Positions 19,184-27,308 of a stretch of 64,000 nt of DNA are shown piece by piece. The stretch is from contig NZ_FOCB01000001.1 in assembly GCF_900109995.1 (NCBI RefSeq), forward strand, positions 1-64,000, read 5' to 3'. This DNA comes from Pseudomonas sp. ok272. GTDB taxonomy: Bacteria; Pseudomonadota; Gammaproteobacteria; Pseudomonadales; Pseudomonadaceae. The stretch's first letter is position 1; every line of letters begins with the position of its first letter. The translations under genes were made by a program, and so were the position numbers. The notes below the pieces were generated by a model that was not told the DNA's origin, ran no database searches, and worked only from the letters and a program-made list of their open reading frames with translations.

Positions 19184-20779
19184 CTACTTCACCTGGGTAG
19201 TGGCGAAGTTATTGGTGGACAGCGGGTTCAGGTGATAACCGTCTACGTTGTTGCGCATGGCGGTGAACATCTTGGGATGCGCCTGATCGACCCACACCAC
19301 GTTGTCGTGCAGGACCTGCAAGGCTTTTGCATAGAGTGCGGCGCGTTCGGCGGTGTCGGTCTTGGTGCGAGCCTGGTCGATCAATGCCTGGAACTGCGGG
19401 TTGCACCAGCGGCTGTAGTTTTCGCCGTTTTTCGCCGCTTCGCAACTGAGCAGCGGCGTCAGGAAGTTATCCGGGTCGCCGTTGTCGCCGCTCCAGCCGG
19501 CAGACACCATGTCGTGCTCGCCCTTTTTCGCGCGTTTGAGCATCTCGGCCCACTCCATGACCCGGATATCGACCTTCAGGCCGACCTTGGCCAAGTCCGA
19601 CTGGACCATCTGCGCGCCCAGTTGCGGGTTCGGGTTGGTCGGGCCACCGGCGTTGCGCGTGTACAGGGTGAGCGTGGTGCCTTCGGGCACACCGGCTTGC
19701 TTGAGCAGGGCGCGGGCCTTGGCCAGGTCCTGGGGCGGACTCTTCAGCGTGTCGTTGTAGCCCAGCAGGGTCGGCGGATAAGGGTTGACTGCCGCGATGG
19801 CGTTGCCCTTGCCGTACAGGGTGTCGACGTAGGCTTGTTTGTCCAGGGCCAGTTCGATGGCCTGGCGCACCCGCACATCGCTCAGGTACGGGTGCTGGGT
19901 GTTGAGGGCGATGTAGCCGGTGGACATGGCGGCGATGCCCGCGACCGTGAGGTTCGGGTCGGCCTGGATGGCAGGCACGTCATCGGGCTTGGGGTACAGC
20001 GCCACCTGGCATTCATTGGCCCTGAGCTTTTGCAGGCGGGTGTTGTTGTCCGGGGTGATGGCAAAGACCAGCGGGTCTGCCGGTGGCTTGCCGCGGAAGT
20101 AGTCCGGGTTGGCCCGGTAGCGGATCTGTGCGTCCTTGTTATAGCGCTGGAAGACGAACGGACCGGTGCCGATGGGCTTGCTGTTCAGGTCGCCCATGTT
20201 CCCGGCCTTGAGCAACTGGTCGGCGTATTCGGCCGAGTGGATCGAGGTGAAGGCCATGCCCAGGTCGAGCAGGAACGGCGCCTCGGGGCGGGTCAGGGTG
20301 AACGTGACTGTCAGGTCGTCGACTTTTTCGACGCGCTTGAGCAAGTTCTGGAAGCCCATGCTTTCAAAGTACGGGTAGCCGGTGGCCGATTGCGTGTGCC
20401 ACGGGTGGTTGGGGTCCAACTGGCGCTGGAAACTCCAGATCACATCGTCGGCATTGAACGCGCGGGTCGGGGTGAAGTAGTCGGTGCTGTGGAACGGGAC
20501 GCCTTGGCGCAGGTGGAAGGTGTATTGCAGGCCATCGGCGCTGATCTCCCAGCTTTCCGCCAGTGCCGGCTGGATCTGCGCGGTACCGGGCTTGAAGTCC
20601 ACCAGGCGATTGAACAGAGTTTCCGCCGCCGCATCGGAGGTGACGGCGGTGGTGTACAGAACCGGATCGAAACCTTCCGGGCTGGCTTCGGTGCAGACCA
20701 CCAAGGGCTTGGCCGACGCAGCAAAGGCTGCCATCAGCGCGGTGGCCGCGACAGCCGCACGCAAGGGACGCATTTTCAT
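19184..20779 (-). CDS. dppA: Periplasmic dipeptide-binding protein (third paralogue)
   Basis: A 531-residue SBP family 5 protein. The signal peptide MKMRPLRAAVAATALMAAFAASA is followed by KPLVVCTEASPEGFDPVLY, the DppA-like opening. The central GVPFHSTDYFTPTRAFNADDV is also typical of peptide-binding proteins. It lies immediately upstream of dppBCDF, so it is the default partner of the transporter. It differs clearly from the two binding proteins further upstream (VVCTEASPEG against VFCSEGSPAG), suggesting different peptide preference. Confidence 0.93.
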   Translation of the reverse strand: MKMRPLRAAVAATALMAAFAASAKPLVVCTEASPEGFDPVLYTTAVTSDAAAETLFNRLVDFKPGTAQIQPALAESWEISADGLQYTFHLRQGVPFHSTDYFTPTRAFNADDVIWSFQRQLDPNHPWHTQSATGYPYFESMGFQNLLKRVEKVDDLTVTFTLTRPEAPFLLDLGMAFTSIHSAEYADQLLKAGNMGDLNSKPIGTGPFVFQRYNKDAQIRYRANPDYFRGKPPADPLVFAITPDNNTRLQKLRANECQVALYPKPDDVPAIQADPNLTVAGIAAMSTGYIALNTQHPYLSDVRVRQAIELALDKQAYVDTLYGKGNAIAAVNPYPPTLLGYNDTLKSPPQDLAKARALLKQAGVPEGTTLTLYTRNAGGPTNPNPQLGAQMVQSDLAKVGLKVDIRVMEWAEMLKRAKKGEHDMVSAGWSGDNGDPDNFLTPLLSCEAAKNGENYSRWCNPQFQALIDQARTKTDTAERAALYAKALQVLHDNVVWVDQAHPKMFTAMRNNVDGYHLNPLSTNNFATTQVK

Positions 20780-20812
20780 ATAAACCCTCCGTATTCCATT
20801 GAGCCAGATTAG

Positions 20813-20849
20813 CCGTTGGGGCTGATTCGTCGAATCAGCCCCAACGGCA
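20813..20849 (-). other. Perfect 18-bp inverted repeat after the porin gene
   Basis: The arms at 20813-20830 and 20832-20849 are exact complements separated by one base, so the RNA folds as a 17-bp stem with a three-base loop. It begins 7 nt past the porin stop and sits just upstream of the dppA ribosome site. There is no T-run, arguing for an RNA-stability or processing element. Confidence 0.75.
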
Positions 20850-20856
20850 CCGCGTC

Positions 20857-22290
20857 TTAGAGAATGTTGAATGGAATGGTGGTGACCAGGCGGAACTCGT
20901 TGATGCTGCCGTCGCTCTGGAACTCGCTGGCACGGTGCGCGGTGTAGGTCGCACGCACGCTGGTGTCCTTCAACGGACCGCTCTGCAGTACGTAGGTGCT
21001 GCCGATGCCGTACTCATAGTGCGACTCGCCGTTTTGTACCTGGATACCGTCGTAGCCTTTGTCTTTCACCCCACCGTTGCCGGTGTAGTGCGTGCCGTCG
21101 ATGCCCCAGCCGCGTGCCTGGTAGAGGTTGAACTTGAGGCCCGGAACGCCGTACTCGGCCATGTTCAGGCCGTAGGAAACCTGGAAGGATTTCTCGTTCG
21201 GGCCGTTGAAGTCCGACAGCAGGGAGTTGGCCAGGTAGATGCCGTTGGTTTCGTGCAGGTAGTCGAAGTACTCGTTACCGTTCACTTGCTGGTAGGAGAA
21301 CGTCAGGGTGTGGGCGTTGTGGTTCAGGCCGAGCGACAGCGAGTAGGTGTCGTTGTCGATCTTGCCGATCTTGGCTTTGCCCGCTTCCTGGGTCTTGTAG
21401 TAGTTCAGGCCGGTGGTCAGGGCCACGACCGAACGGTCGCCCACCACGTGGGTCGCGCCGAAGTAGTACTGGTTCCAGATGTCTTCGGCCTGGGTGGCCC
21501 ACAGGCTGGTGGTCAGGCTTTTGAGTGGCGTGTAGGTAATACCGGCGGTGTTGACGTGATTGGCCTCTTCACGGCCGTTGGCGTACTCGGCGCGGAACTT
21601 CTGCAGGCTTTGCTCCGAGCGCGGCGAGACGCGGTCGAAGGTGGCCAGGTCGAAGGTCAGGTTTTCCAGCTCGGCCACGTTCAGCGACACGCCCTGGAAG
21701 CTCGAAGGCAGGGCACGGTTGGCGATCACGTCGACTTGCGGGCTGCTGTAGGCCTGGCGGCCAGCGGTCAGGGTGGTGCTGGAGACCCGGGCCTTGACGT
21801 TGGCCAGGCCCAGTTTGCTCCACTGGCCGACGGCATCGCCGCCCTTGTGGGTCAGGGTCCGGTTGTTACCCGATGACGGGCCGGTCTTCGGGGCGCCACC
21901 ATTGCCGGCGGCGAGCTTCTCGCTGTCGGTTTCCAGGGCAATCGCGTTGTAGGCGGCGAGTTCGGTGCTGAAACCGACCGTGCCCTCGGTGAAGCCCGAG
22001 TTGTACTTGAGGATGGTGCCCTGGACCCAGTTGATACGACGGTCGGTGTCGTGCAGCGCACCGTCGTCCTTGTACTTGAACTTGCCACCGCGCTTGAGTT
22101 GCTCGTTGGCGTACCAGTTACGGGTGCTGCCGTCGAGTTTCTGACCTTCGACGAAGCCGGTGGCCGTGGACTGGGCGTTGCTGGTCTTGAGCGAAACCGG
22201 AGTGAATTCCTGGCTCTGGGGCTCAGCGTAGGCGGTGGCTGTGATGCTGGTGATCGCGAGTGCTAATAGGGTATTGCTGCTCAGTTTCAT
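20857..22290 (-). CDS. opdP: OprD-family porin for di/tripeptides (OpdP-like)
   Basis: A 477-residue outer-membrane channel of the OprD/Occ family. The signal peptide MKLSSNTLLALAITSITATAYA is followed by the OprD-type region WVQGTILKYNSGFTEGTVGF and a barrel ending in VTTIPFNIL. Its place among peptide-binding genes matches OpdP (OccD3) of P. aeruginosa, which takes up glycine-glutamate dipeptides; the substrate here is inferred. The frame opens at 22413, but ATG 22290 begins the signal peptide. It feeds the periplasmic binding proteins encoded on both sides. Confidence 0.9.
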   Translation of the reverse strand: MKLSSNTLLALAITSITATAYAEPQSQEFTPVSLKTSNAQSTATGFVEGQKLDGSTRNWYANEQLKRGGKFKYKDDGALHDTDRRINWVQGTILKYNSGFTEGTVGFSTELAAYNAIALETDSEKLAAGNGGAPKTGPSSGNNRTLTHKGGDAVGQWSKLGLANVKARVSSTTLTAGRQAYSSPQVDVIANRALPSSFQGVSLNVAELENLTFDLATFDRVSPRSEQSLQKFRAEYANGREEANHVNTAGITYTPLKSLTTSLWATQAEDIWNQYYFGATHVVGDRSVVALTTGLNYYKTQEAGKAKIGKIDNDTYSLSLGLNHNAHTLTFSYQQVNGNEYFDYLHETNGIYLANSLLSDFNGPNEKSFQVSYGLNMAEYGVPGLKFNLYQARGWGIDGTHYTGNGGVKDKGYDGIQVQNGESHYEYGIGSTYVLQSGPLKDTSVRATYTAHRASEFQSDGSINEFRLVTTIPFNIL

Positions 22291-22373
22291 GGATGAAATT
22301 CCTTTCTTTCTTTTATTAATGCCGGTCTTCTTGGGTGATCCGGCTATTGGGTTTGCAGCTTGATCAGGGCATT

Positions 22374-22385
22374 GCAAACGTTTGC
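22374..22385. promoter_or_regulatory. Palindromic operator-like site upstream of opdP
   Basis: GCAAACGTTTGC is a perfect 12-bp palindrome 84 bp upstream of the opdP ATG. The form is that of LacI-family operators (PurR/FruR type). The half-site AACGTTTGC recurs at 26165-26173, upstream of the first gene of the operon. Confidence 0.4.
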
Positions 22386-22425
22386 CTGGCGGCCGACTGG
22401 CAAATTCAGGCAACAGCTCGGCATA

Positions 22426-22444
22426 GAGGGCGAAAATCGCCCTC
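22426..22444 (-). other. Intercistronic hairpin after the second binding-protein gene
   Basis: GAGGGCG and CGCCCTC pair around a five-base loop, 17 nt past the stop of the gene at 22462-24063. There is no T-run. Confidence 0.65.
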
Positions 22445-22461
22445 AGGTGTTGGTGAGTGGG

Positions 22462-24063
22462 TTACTGGTCGATACTGACGCCCGAGAACACGCTGCGGCC
22501 GAAGGGACTGACTTTGAAACCCTCGACTTTGGCGCTCAACGGCTGGTTGACCGTCGAGTGGGCGACAGGCGTGATCGGCACTTGCTGCTTGAGCAATTGC
22601 TGAGCCTGTTTGTAGAGCACCGTGCGCTGGTCGCGGTCGGTGACGATCTTGGCTTGCTTGATCAGCGCGTCATACTGCGGGTCACACCACATCGAGTAGT
22701 TGTTGCCGCCAATCGCGTCGCAGCTGTACAGGGTGCCCAGCCAGTTGTCCGGGTCCCCGTTGTCGCCGGTCCAGCCGATCAGGCTGATGTCGTGCTCACC
22801 ATTCTTGGTGCGCTTGATGTACTCGCCCCATTCGTAGCTGACAATCTTCACTTTCAGGCCAATCTTCGCCCAGTCCGCCTGGAGCATCTCGGCCATCAGT
22901 TTGGCGTTCGGGTTATACGGGCGTTGGACCGGCATGGCCCACAGGGTGATTTCCGTGCCCTCCTTGACGCCGGCGGCCTTGAGCAGCTCCTTGGCCTTTT
23001 CCGGGTTGAAGGCGGCGTCCTTGATGGTGTCGTCGTAGGACCACTGGGTCGGCGGCATCGCATTGACTGCCAGTTGCCCCGCACCCTGGTAAACGGCGTT
23101 GAGGATGCCCTGCTTGTTCACGGCCATGTCCAGGGCCTGGCGCACTTCCAGTTGGTCGAAGGGCTTGTGCTGCACGTTGTAGGCGATGTAGCCGAGGTTG
23201 AAGCCGGGTTTTTCGATCAGTTTGAGTTTGGGGTCTTTTTTCAGTGCGTCGAGATCGGCGGGGCGTGGGTGCAGGGTGATCTGGCACTCACCGGCCTTGA
23301 GCTTCTGCACGCGTACCGAGGCATCGGTGTTGATCGCGAAAATCAGTTGGTCGAGCTTGACCCGGCTCGGGTCCCAGTACTGTTTGTTGCCCAGGTAACG
23401 GATCTGCGAGTCTTTTTGGTAGCGCTGGAACACGAAGGGGCCAGTGCCGACGGGCTTCTGGTTGATCTCGCTCGGCTTGCCGGAGGCCAGCAACTGGTCG
23501 GCGTATTCGGCGGAGAGGATCGAGGCGAAACTCATGGCGATGTTCTGGATGAACGCGGCATCGACCGAGTTCAGGGTCATGACCACGGTCAGCGGCCCGG
23601 TCTTCTCGACCTTGGCGATGTTCTTGTTCAGGCTCATCCCGGTGAAGTAGGGGAACTCGGTGGGGTAAGCCTTGCGGAAGGGGTGCTCGGGGTCGAGCAT
23701 GCGGTTGAAGGTGAACAGCACGTCGTCGGCGTTAAAGTCGCGACTCGGCGTGAAGTACTTGGTCGTGTGAAACTTCACCCCTTCGCGCAGGTGGAAAGTG
23801 TACGTGAGGCCATCCTCGGAAATATCCCAGCGAGTGGCCAGGCCCGGTACCACAGTGGTCGCGCCCTTTTCGAATTCGGCCAAGCGGTTGTACAACGGCT
23901 CGGCGGCATCGTTGTCGGTGGCGGTGGTGTATTGCGCAGTGTCGAAACCCGCCGGGCTGCCTTCGGAGCAAAACACCAGGCTGTTGTTGGCGGCCTGGCT
24001 GATGGATGCGGCGGCCAGCAGGCCGGTGCCCAGTAGGGCGGATAAAACCAATGTATGGCGCAT
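22462..24063 (-). CDS. Periplasmic peptide-binding protein (second paralogue)
   Basis: A 533-residue SBP family 5 protein. The signal peptide MRHTLVLSALLGTGLLAAASISQA is followed by NNSLVFCSEGSPAGFD. It is closely related to the protein encoded at 24367-25992: both share GSPAGFD, AMPPTQWSYD.TIKDA, LMAEMLQ.DWAKIGLKV and SYEWGEYIKRTK/SK, so they are probably a tandem duplication. The frame opens at 24135, but ATG 24061-24063 starts the signal peptide. In P. aeruginosa several dppA paralogues share one DppBCDF, and the same arrangement is likely here. Confidence 0.92.
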   Translation of the reverse strand: MRHTLVLSALLGTGLLAAASISQAANNSLVFCSEGSPAGFDTAQYTTATDNDAAEPLYNRLAEFEKGATTVVPGLATRWDISEDGLTYTFHLREGVKFHTTKYFTPSRDFNADDVLFTFNRMLDPEHPFRKAYPTEFPYFTGMSLNKNIAKVEKTGPLTVVMTLNSVDAAFIQNIAMSFASILSAEYADQLLASGKPSEINQKPVGTGPFVFQRYQKDSQIRYLGNKQYWDPSRVKLDQLIFAINTDASVRVQKLKAGECQITLHPRPADLDALKKDPKLKLIEKPGFNLGYIAYNVQHKPFDQLEVRQALDMAVNKQGILNAVYQGAGQLAVNAMPPTQWSYDDTIKDAAFNPEKAKELLKAAGVKEGTEITLWAMPVQRPYNPNAKLMAEMLQADWAKIGLKVKIVSYEWGEYIKRTKNGEHDISLIGWTGDNGDPDNWLGTLYSCDAIGGNNYSMWCDPQYDALIKQAKIVTDRDQRTVLYKQAQQLLKQQVPITPVAHSTVNQPLSAKVEGFKVSPFGRSVFSGVSIDQ

Positions 24064-24366
24064 GACACTCCCTCTCTTTTTTATTGGATGTTCAGCGGTG
24101 AGCCCTCGTCCCATTCGGGGACGTGCGGGTTTCACGGGGCCAAGCCATGGAACAGCCGTTGCCGGACTTAAAGCATTACCGTTGGGCCTCGACGGTAGGT
24201 GTCGAAGCCCTGGCAGTAAATGCGTAAAGTCTGATAAGCGCGTAGGAAAGGTCTACGCGTCCTAAACCTGCCGCAGTAGTCTGCAGTGGTTTTTGGCGTA
24301 GGTGATTTCCTGGTGGCTTGGCGGGTACAGCAACGGCGACACCTGGTGCGCCGCCGTTGCAGAACC
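24064..24366. other. Spacer between two binding-protein genes, with two hairpins
   Basis: This 303-bp gap has no gene. It contains a hairpin at 24330-24360 just behind the upstream gene and a second dyad, CGCGTAG (24239-24245) with CTACGCG (24253-24259). The rest is probably 5' leader and a possible internal promoter for the second binding-protein gene, which I cannot locate. Confidence 0.5.
24330..24360 (-). other. Intercistronic hairpin after the first binding-protein gene
   Basis: GCAACGGCG and CGCCGTTGC form a 9-bp perfect stem, 6 nt past the stop of the gene at 24367-25992, with no T-run on the minus strand. Confidence 0.65.
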
Positions 24367-25992
24367 TTACTTGCTGACGCCGACGCCGTAGAAGGAGTTC
24401 AAGCCAAACGGGCTGATCTTGAAGTCCTGCACGGTGTTGCGCATGGGTTGATACACCGTCGAATGCGCGATAGGCGTATACGGGACGGCGTCCTTGAGGA
24501 GGTGTTGCGCCTGCTTGTACAGTTCGGTGCGCTTGGCCACGTCGGTGGTGGCCTTGGCTTCCTTGATGATCTTGTCGTAAGGCTTGTCGCACCACTTGGA
24601 GAAGTTGTTACCGGCCAGGGAATCGCAGCCGAACAGCACGTTCAGCCAGTTGTCCGGGTCCCCATTGTCGCCGCTCCAGCCAATGAGCATCGCCTGGTTC
24701 TCGCCGCCCTTGGAGCGCTTGATGTACTCGCCCCACTCATAGCTGACGATGTTGACCTTCAGGCCGATCTTGGCCCAGTCGGACTGCAGCATTTCTGCCA
24801 TCAGCTTGGCGTTCGGGTTGTAGGGACGCTGCACCGGCATGGCCCACAGGGTGATCTCGGTGCCGTCCTTGATGCCGGCTTCCTTGAGCAGCGCCTTGGC
24901 TTTCTCAGGGTCGTACTTGGCATCCTTGATGGTGGTGTCATACGACCACTGGGTCGGCGGCATGGCGTTGACCGCCAGTTGGCCCGCGCCCTGGTACACC
25001 GATTCGATGATCTGTGGCTTGTTCACCGACATGTCCAGCGCCTGGCGCACGCGCAGGTCGGCCAGTGGGTTTGGCGCGGTTTGGCCCTTGAGGACCGGCA
25101 TCACGTTGTAGGCTATATAGCCCAGGTTGAAGCCGGCCTGGTTGGGCAGTTGCAGGTTCTTGTCTTCACCCAGGGCCTTGAGGTCGGCCGGACGTGGGAA
25201 GAGGGTGATCTGGCATTCGTTCTTCTTGAGCTTCTGGATCCGCACCGACGGGTCGGTGGTGATGGCGAAGATCAGGTTGTCGATCTTGACGTCTTCAGGC
25301 TTCCAGTAGTCCTTGTTGCCGGTGTAACGGATGTTGGAGTCTTTCTGGTAGCTCTTGAACACGAACGGACCAGTGCCGATGGGCTTCTGGTTGATGTCGC
25401 CCGGCTTGCCTTCCTTCAACAGTTTGTCGGCGTATTCGGCGGACTGGATGGAGGCGAAGCTCATGGCCAGGTTCTGGATGAACGCGGCGTCTACCGTGCC
25501 CAAGGTGAACTTGACGGTATGGTCGTCGACTTTCTCGATGTGCTTGATGTTGGTGTCCATCCCCATGTCCGTGAAGTACGGGAACTCGGTGGGGTAGGCT
25601 TTGCGGAACGGCATGTCCTTGTCGATCATGCGGTTGAAGGTGAACAGCACGTCGTCGGCGTTGAAGTTGCGGGTCGGGGTGAAATACGGCGTGGTGTGGA
25701 ACTTGACCCCATCGCGCAGATGGAAGGTGTAGGTCAGGCCATCTGGGGTAACTTCCCAACTGGTTGCCAGGCCAGGAACAACAGCGGTGCCGCCACGTTC
25801 GAACTGACTCAAGCGGTTGAACATGGTTTCTGCTGCGGCGTCGAAGTCGGTTCCGGTGGTGTACTGACCAGGGTCAAAACCGGCTGGGCTGCCTTCGGAG
25901 CAAAACACCAGGTTAGTCGCCGCAGAGGCGAAAGGTGCACTAGCCAGCAGGCTGGCGCCGACTAAAAACGGAATGACCGCGTGTTTAAGCAT
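24367..25992 (-). CDS. Periplasmic peptide-binding protein (first gene of dpp operon)
   Basis: A 541-residue SBP family 5 protein. The signal peptide MLKHAVIPFLVGASLLASAP (cleavage after FASA) is followed by TNLVFCSEGSPAGFDPGQY. ATG 25990-25992 is preferred because GAGG lies 6 nt upstream and it begins the signal peptide; an in-frame ATG at 26016 and a longer open frame lack these. It is the promoter-proximal member of the three-paralogue set and nearly a duplicate of the next gene. It delivers di/oligopeptides to DppBCDF; its exact ligand is unknown. Confidence 0.92.
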   Translation of the reverse strand: MLKHAVIPFLVGASLLASAPFASAATNLVFCSEGSPAGFDPGQYTTGTDFDAAAETMFNRLSQFERGGTAVVPGLATSWEVTPDGLTYTFHLRDGVKFHTTPYFTPTRNFNADDVLFTFNRMIDKDMPFRKAYPTEFPYFTDMGMDTNIKHIEKVDDHTVKFTLGTVDAAFIQNLAMSFASIQSAEYADKLLKEGKPGDINQKPIGTGPFVFKSYQKDSNIRYTGNKDYWKPEDVKIDNLIFAITTDPSVRIQKLKKNECQITLFPRPADLKALGEDKNLQLPNQAGFNLGYIAYNVMPVLKGQTAPNPLADLRVRQALDMSVNKPQIIESVYQGAGQLAVNAMPPTQWSYDTTIKDAKYDPEKAKALLKEAGIKDGTEITLWAMPVQRPYNPNAKLMAEMLQSDWAKIGLKVNIVSYEWGEYIKRSKGGENQAMLIGWSGDNGDPDNWLNVLFGCDSLAGNNFSKWCDKPYDKIIKEAKATTDVAKRTELYKQAQHLLKDAVPYTPIAHSTVYQPMRNTVQDFKISPFGLNSFYGVGVSK

Positions 25993-26386
25993 GGTGGCCT
26001 CATGATTTGTTGTCATTTTTGGAATTAGAGGACGACCTCGTGAGTCGACCTGCGGATACTTATGCAGGGCCCATACCCAATGCAAGATCCAGATCAGCTA
26101 CAGATCTTAAACGGTGGTACGGACGTACCTTAATGTCGCATTTGTGTAACTGTCGGCGCAGTTGAACGTTTGCGCCGGCCTTTTTCGGTGCAAATGACGC
26201 ACTAAAGCAGTGCGATCAACGAACTTTGTGTGCACTTCGAGTGCCGGTGTTACCGATCTAAACCTGCTGGCTAGACGGTTTCGGGGAGAGTGTAGACGAG
26301 GCTGCGGTGAGCCGGCGTCCAGGTGCGGGAGTCAATCGACCGCAGGTTGGGAGCGAGCCCGCTGCCCACGGCTCGCTCCCTGCACA
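25993..26386. other. Control region of the peptide operon and end of the SIMPL gene
   Basis: A 394-bp region with no gene. It holds the dyad GGTAC..GTACC (26116-26129), the inverted repeat GGCGCA/TGCGCC (26154-26175) enclosing most of the half-site AACGTTTGC, and a compact REP dyad at 26349-26380. The promoter for the dpp operon must lie here; I cannot fix its position. Confidence 0.5.
26349..26380. repeat. Compact REP hairpin after the SIMPL gene
   Basis: GGGAGCGAGC and GCTCGCTCCC are exact inverted repeats with a 12-bp loop, starting 6 bp past the SIMPL gene stop on the minus strand. This is a single shortened REP, unlike the paired REPINs elsewhere in the window. Confidence 0.75.
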
Positions 26387-27103
26387 TTACGGCATCAACA
26401 CTTCAACGGAGCCATCGGCGGTCATGCTGACCTGGCTGGTGCCGGCTTCGACGTCAGGTGTTACTGGCGCGGCGTCCATGGCCGCGGCTTTCATCATCAT
26501 CGGCGCGCGCATGTAGGGTTGTGGATAACCGTTGCTGTTGAGGTTCAGGTTGACGATTTTGTAACCCTTGCCGCCCAGTGCATCGGTGGCCAGTTGGGCG
26601 CGTGCCTTGAAGGCAGTCACGGCGTCCTTGAGCAGGGCGTCTTCGCTGGCCTTGCGGGTCGGGGTGGCGATGGCGAAGTCCATGCCGGCCATCTTCAGGT
26701 CGGTCAGCAACTCGCCGGTGAGCTTGGACAGGGCGGCGAAGTCCGAGCTTTCCAGGCGCAGTTCGGCGCGTTCACGCCAGCCGGTGATCTTCTGGCCCTT
26801 GGTGTCGTAGATCGGGTAGCTGTTGCGGCTGCCCTGGCGCAGGGTAATGTCCTTGACCTGCCGTGCCTGGCCCAGGGCCTTGTTCAGGGTGGTGCTGATG
26901 TCGGCGGCGAGCTTGGCTGGATCGGTGTTCTGGGCTTCGGTGTAGAGCGTCACGATCATCAGGTCGCGCGCCACTTCCTGGCTGACTTCGGCGCGCAGGG
27001 AGATCTGGTTGTAGTGCAACTCGTCCGCGGCCAGGGCCGGGAGGCTGGCAAGGATGCCGGCGCTGAGGGTGAGAAGGGCGGCACGGCGGCGAAACGTATT
27101 CAT
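26387..27103 (-). CDS. Exported SIMPL-domain (DUF541) protein
   Basis: A 238-residue protein with signal peptide MNTFRRRAALLTLSAGILAS and cleavage after ALA. The mature part is a SIMPL/DUF541 domain (YNQISLRAEVSQEVARDLMIVTLYTEAQ at the start). The frame opens at 27133, but ATG 27101-27103 begins the signal peptide. Family members (for example YggE, BP26) are periplasmic and linked to oxidative or envelope stress; the mechanism is unknown. It is transcribed divergently from roxS, as in P. aeruginosa. Confidence 0.85.
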   Translation of the reverse strand: MNTFRRRAALLTLSAGILASLPALAADELHYNQISLRAEVSQEVARDLMIVTLYTEAQNTDPAKLAADISTTLNKALGQARQVKDITLRQGSRNSYPIYDTKGQKITGWRERAELRLESSDFAALSKLTGELLTDLKMAGMDFAIATPTRKASEDALLKDAVTAFKARAQLATDALGGKGYKIVNLNLNSNGYPQPYMRAPMMMKAAAMDAAPVTPDVEAGTSQVSMTADGSVEVLMP

Positions 27104-27308
27104 GAAAGCTCCTTGGGGATGGGCAGGGGTCAACGTCCTGGCCTGCGTGACTCCATCAGACTCTAGCTTTTATTGTCCGGTTCACCCAGTTACAACTTCA
27201 ATACAGATCGATCCCGCGACTGTGGCGCTTTGCCGCACTTTTGCCTGTCGGGCCACCTGCTTGGTTATACTTGACGCGATCTGCCTGGAGCACTCATCAG
27301 GAGAGCTC

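Noticed and set aside
20813..20849. Porin-dppA dyad as a rho-independent terminator
   Set aside because: No T-run follows on the minus strand, and downstream transporter genes would be cut off; a stability or processing element is more plausible.
27054..27308. N-terminal extension of RoxS
   Set aside because: It overlaps the divergent SIMPL gene and lacks a ribosome site. ATG 27309 with AGGAGA fits the family length.
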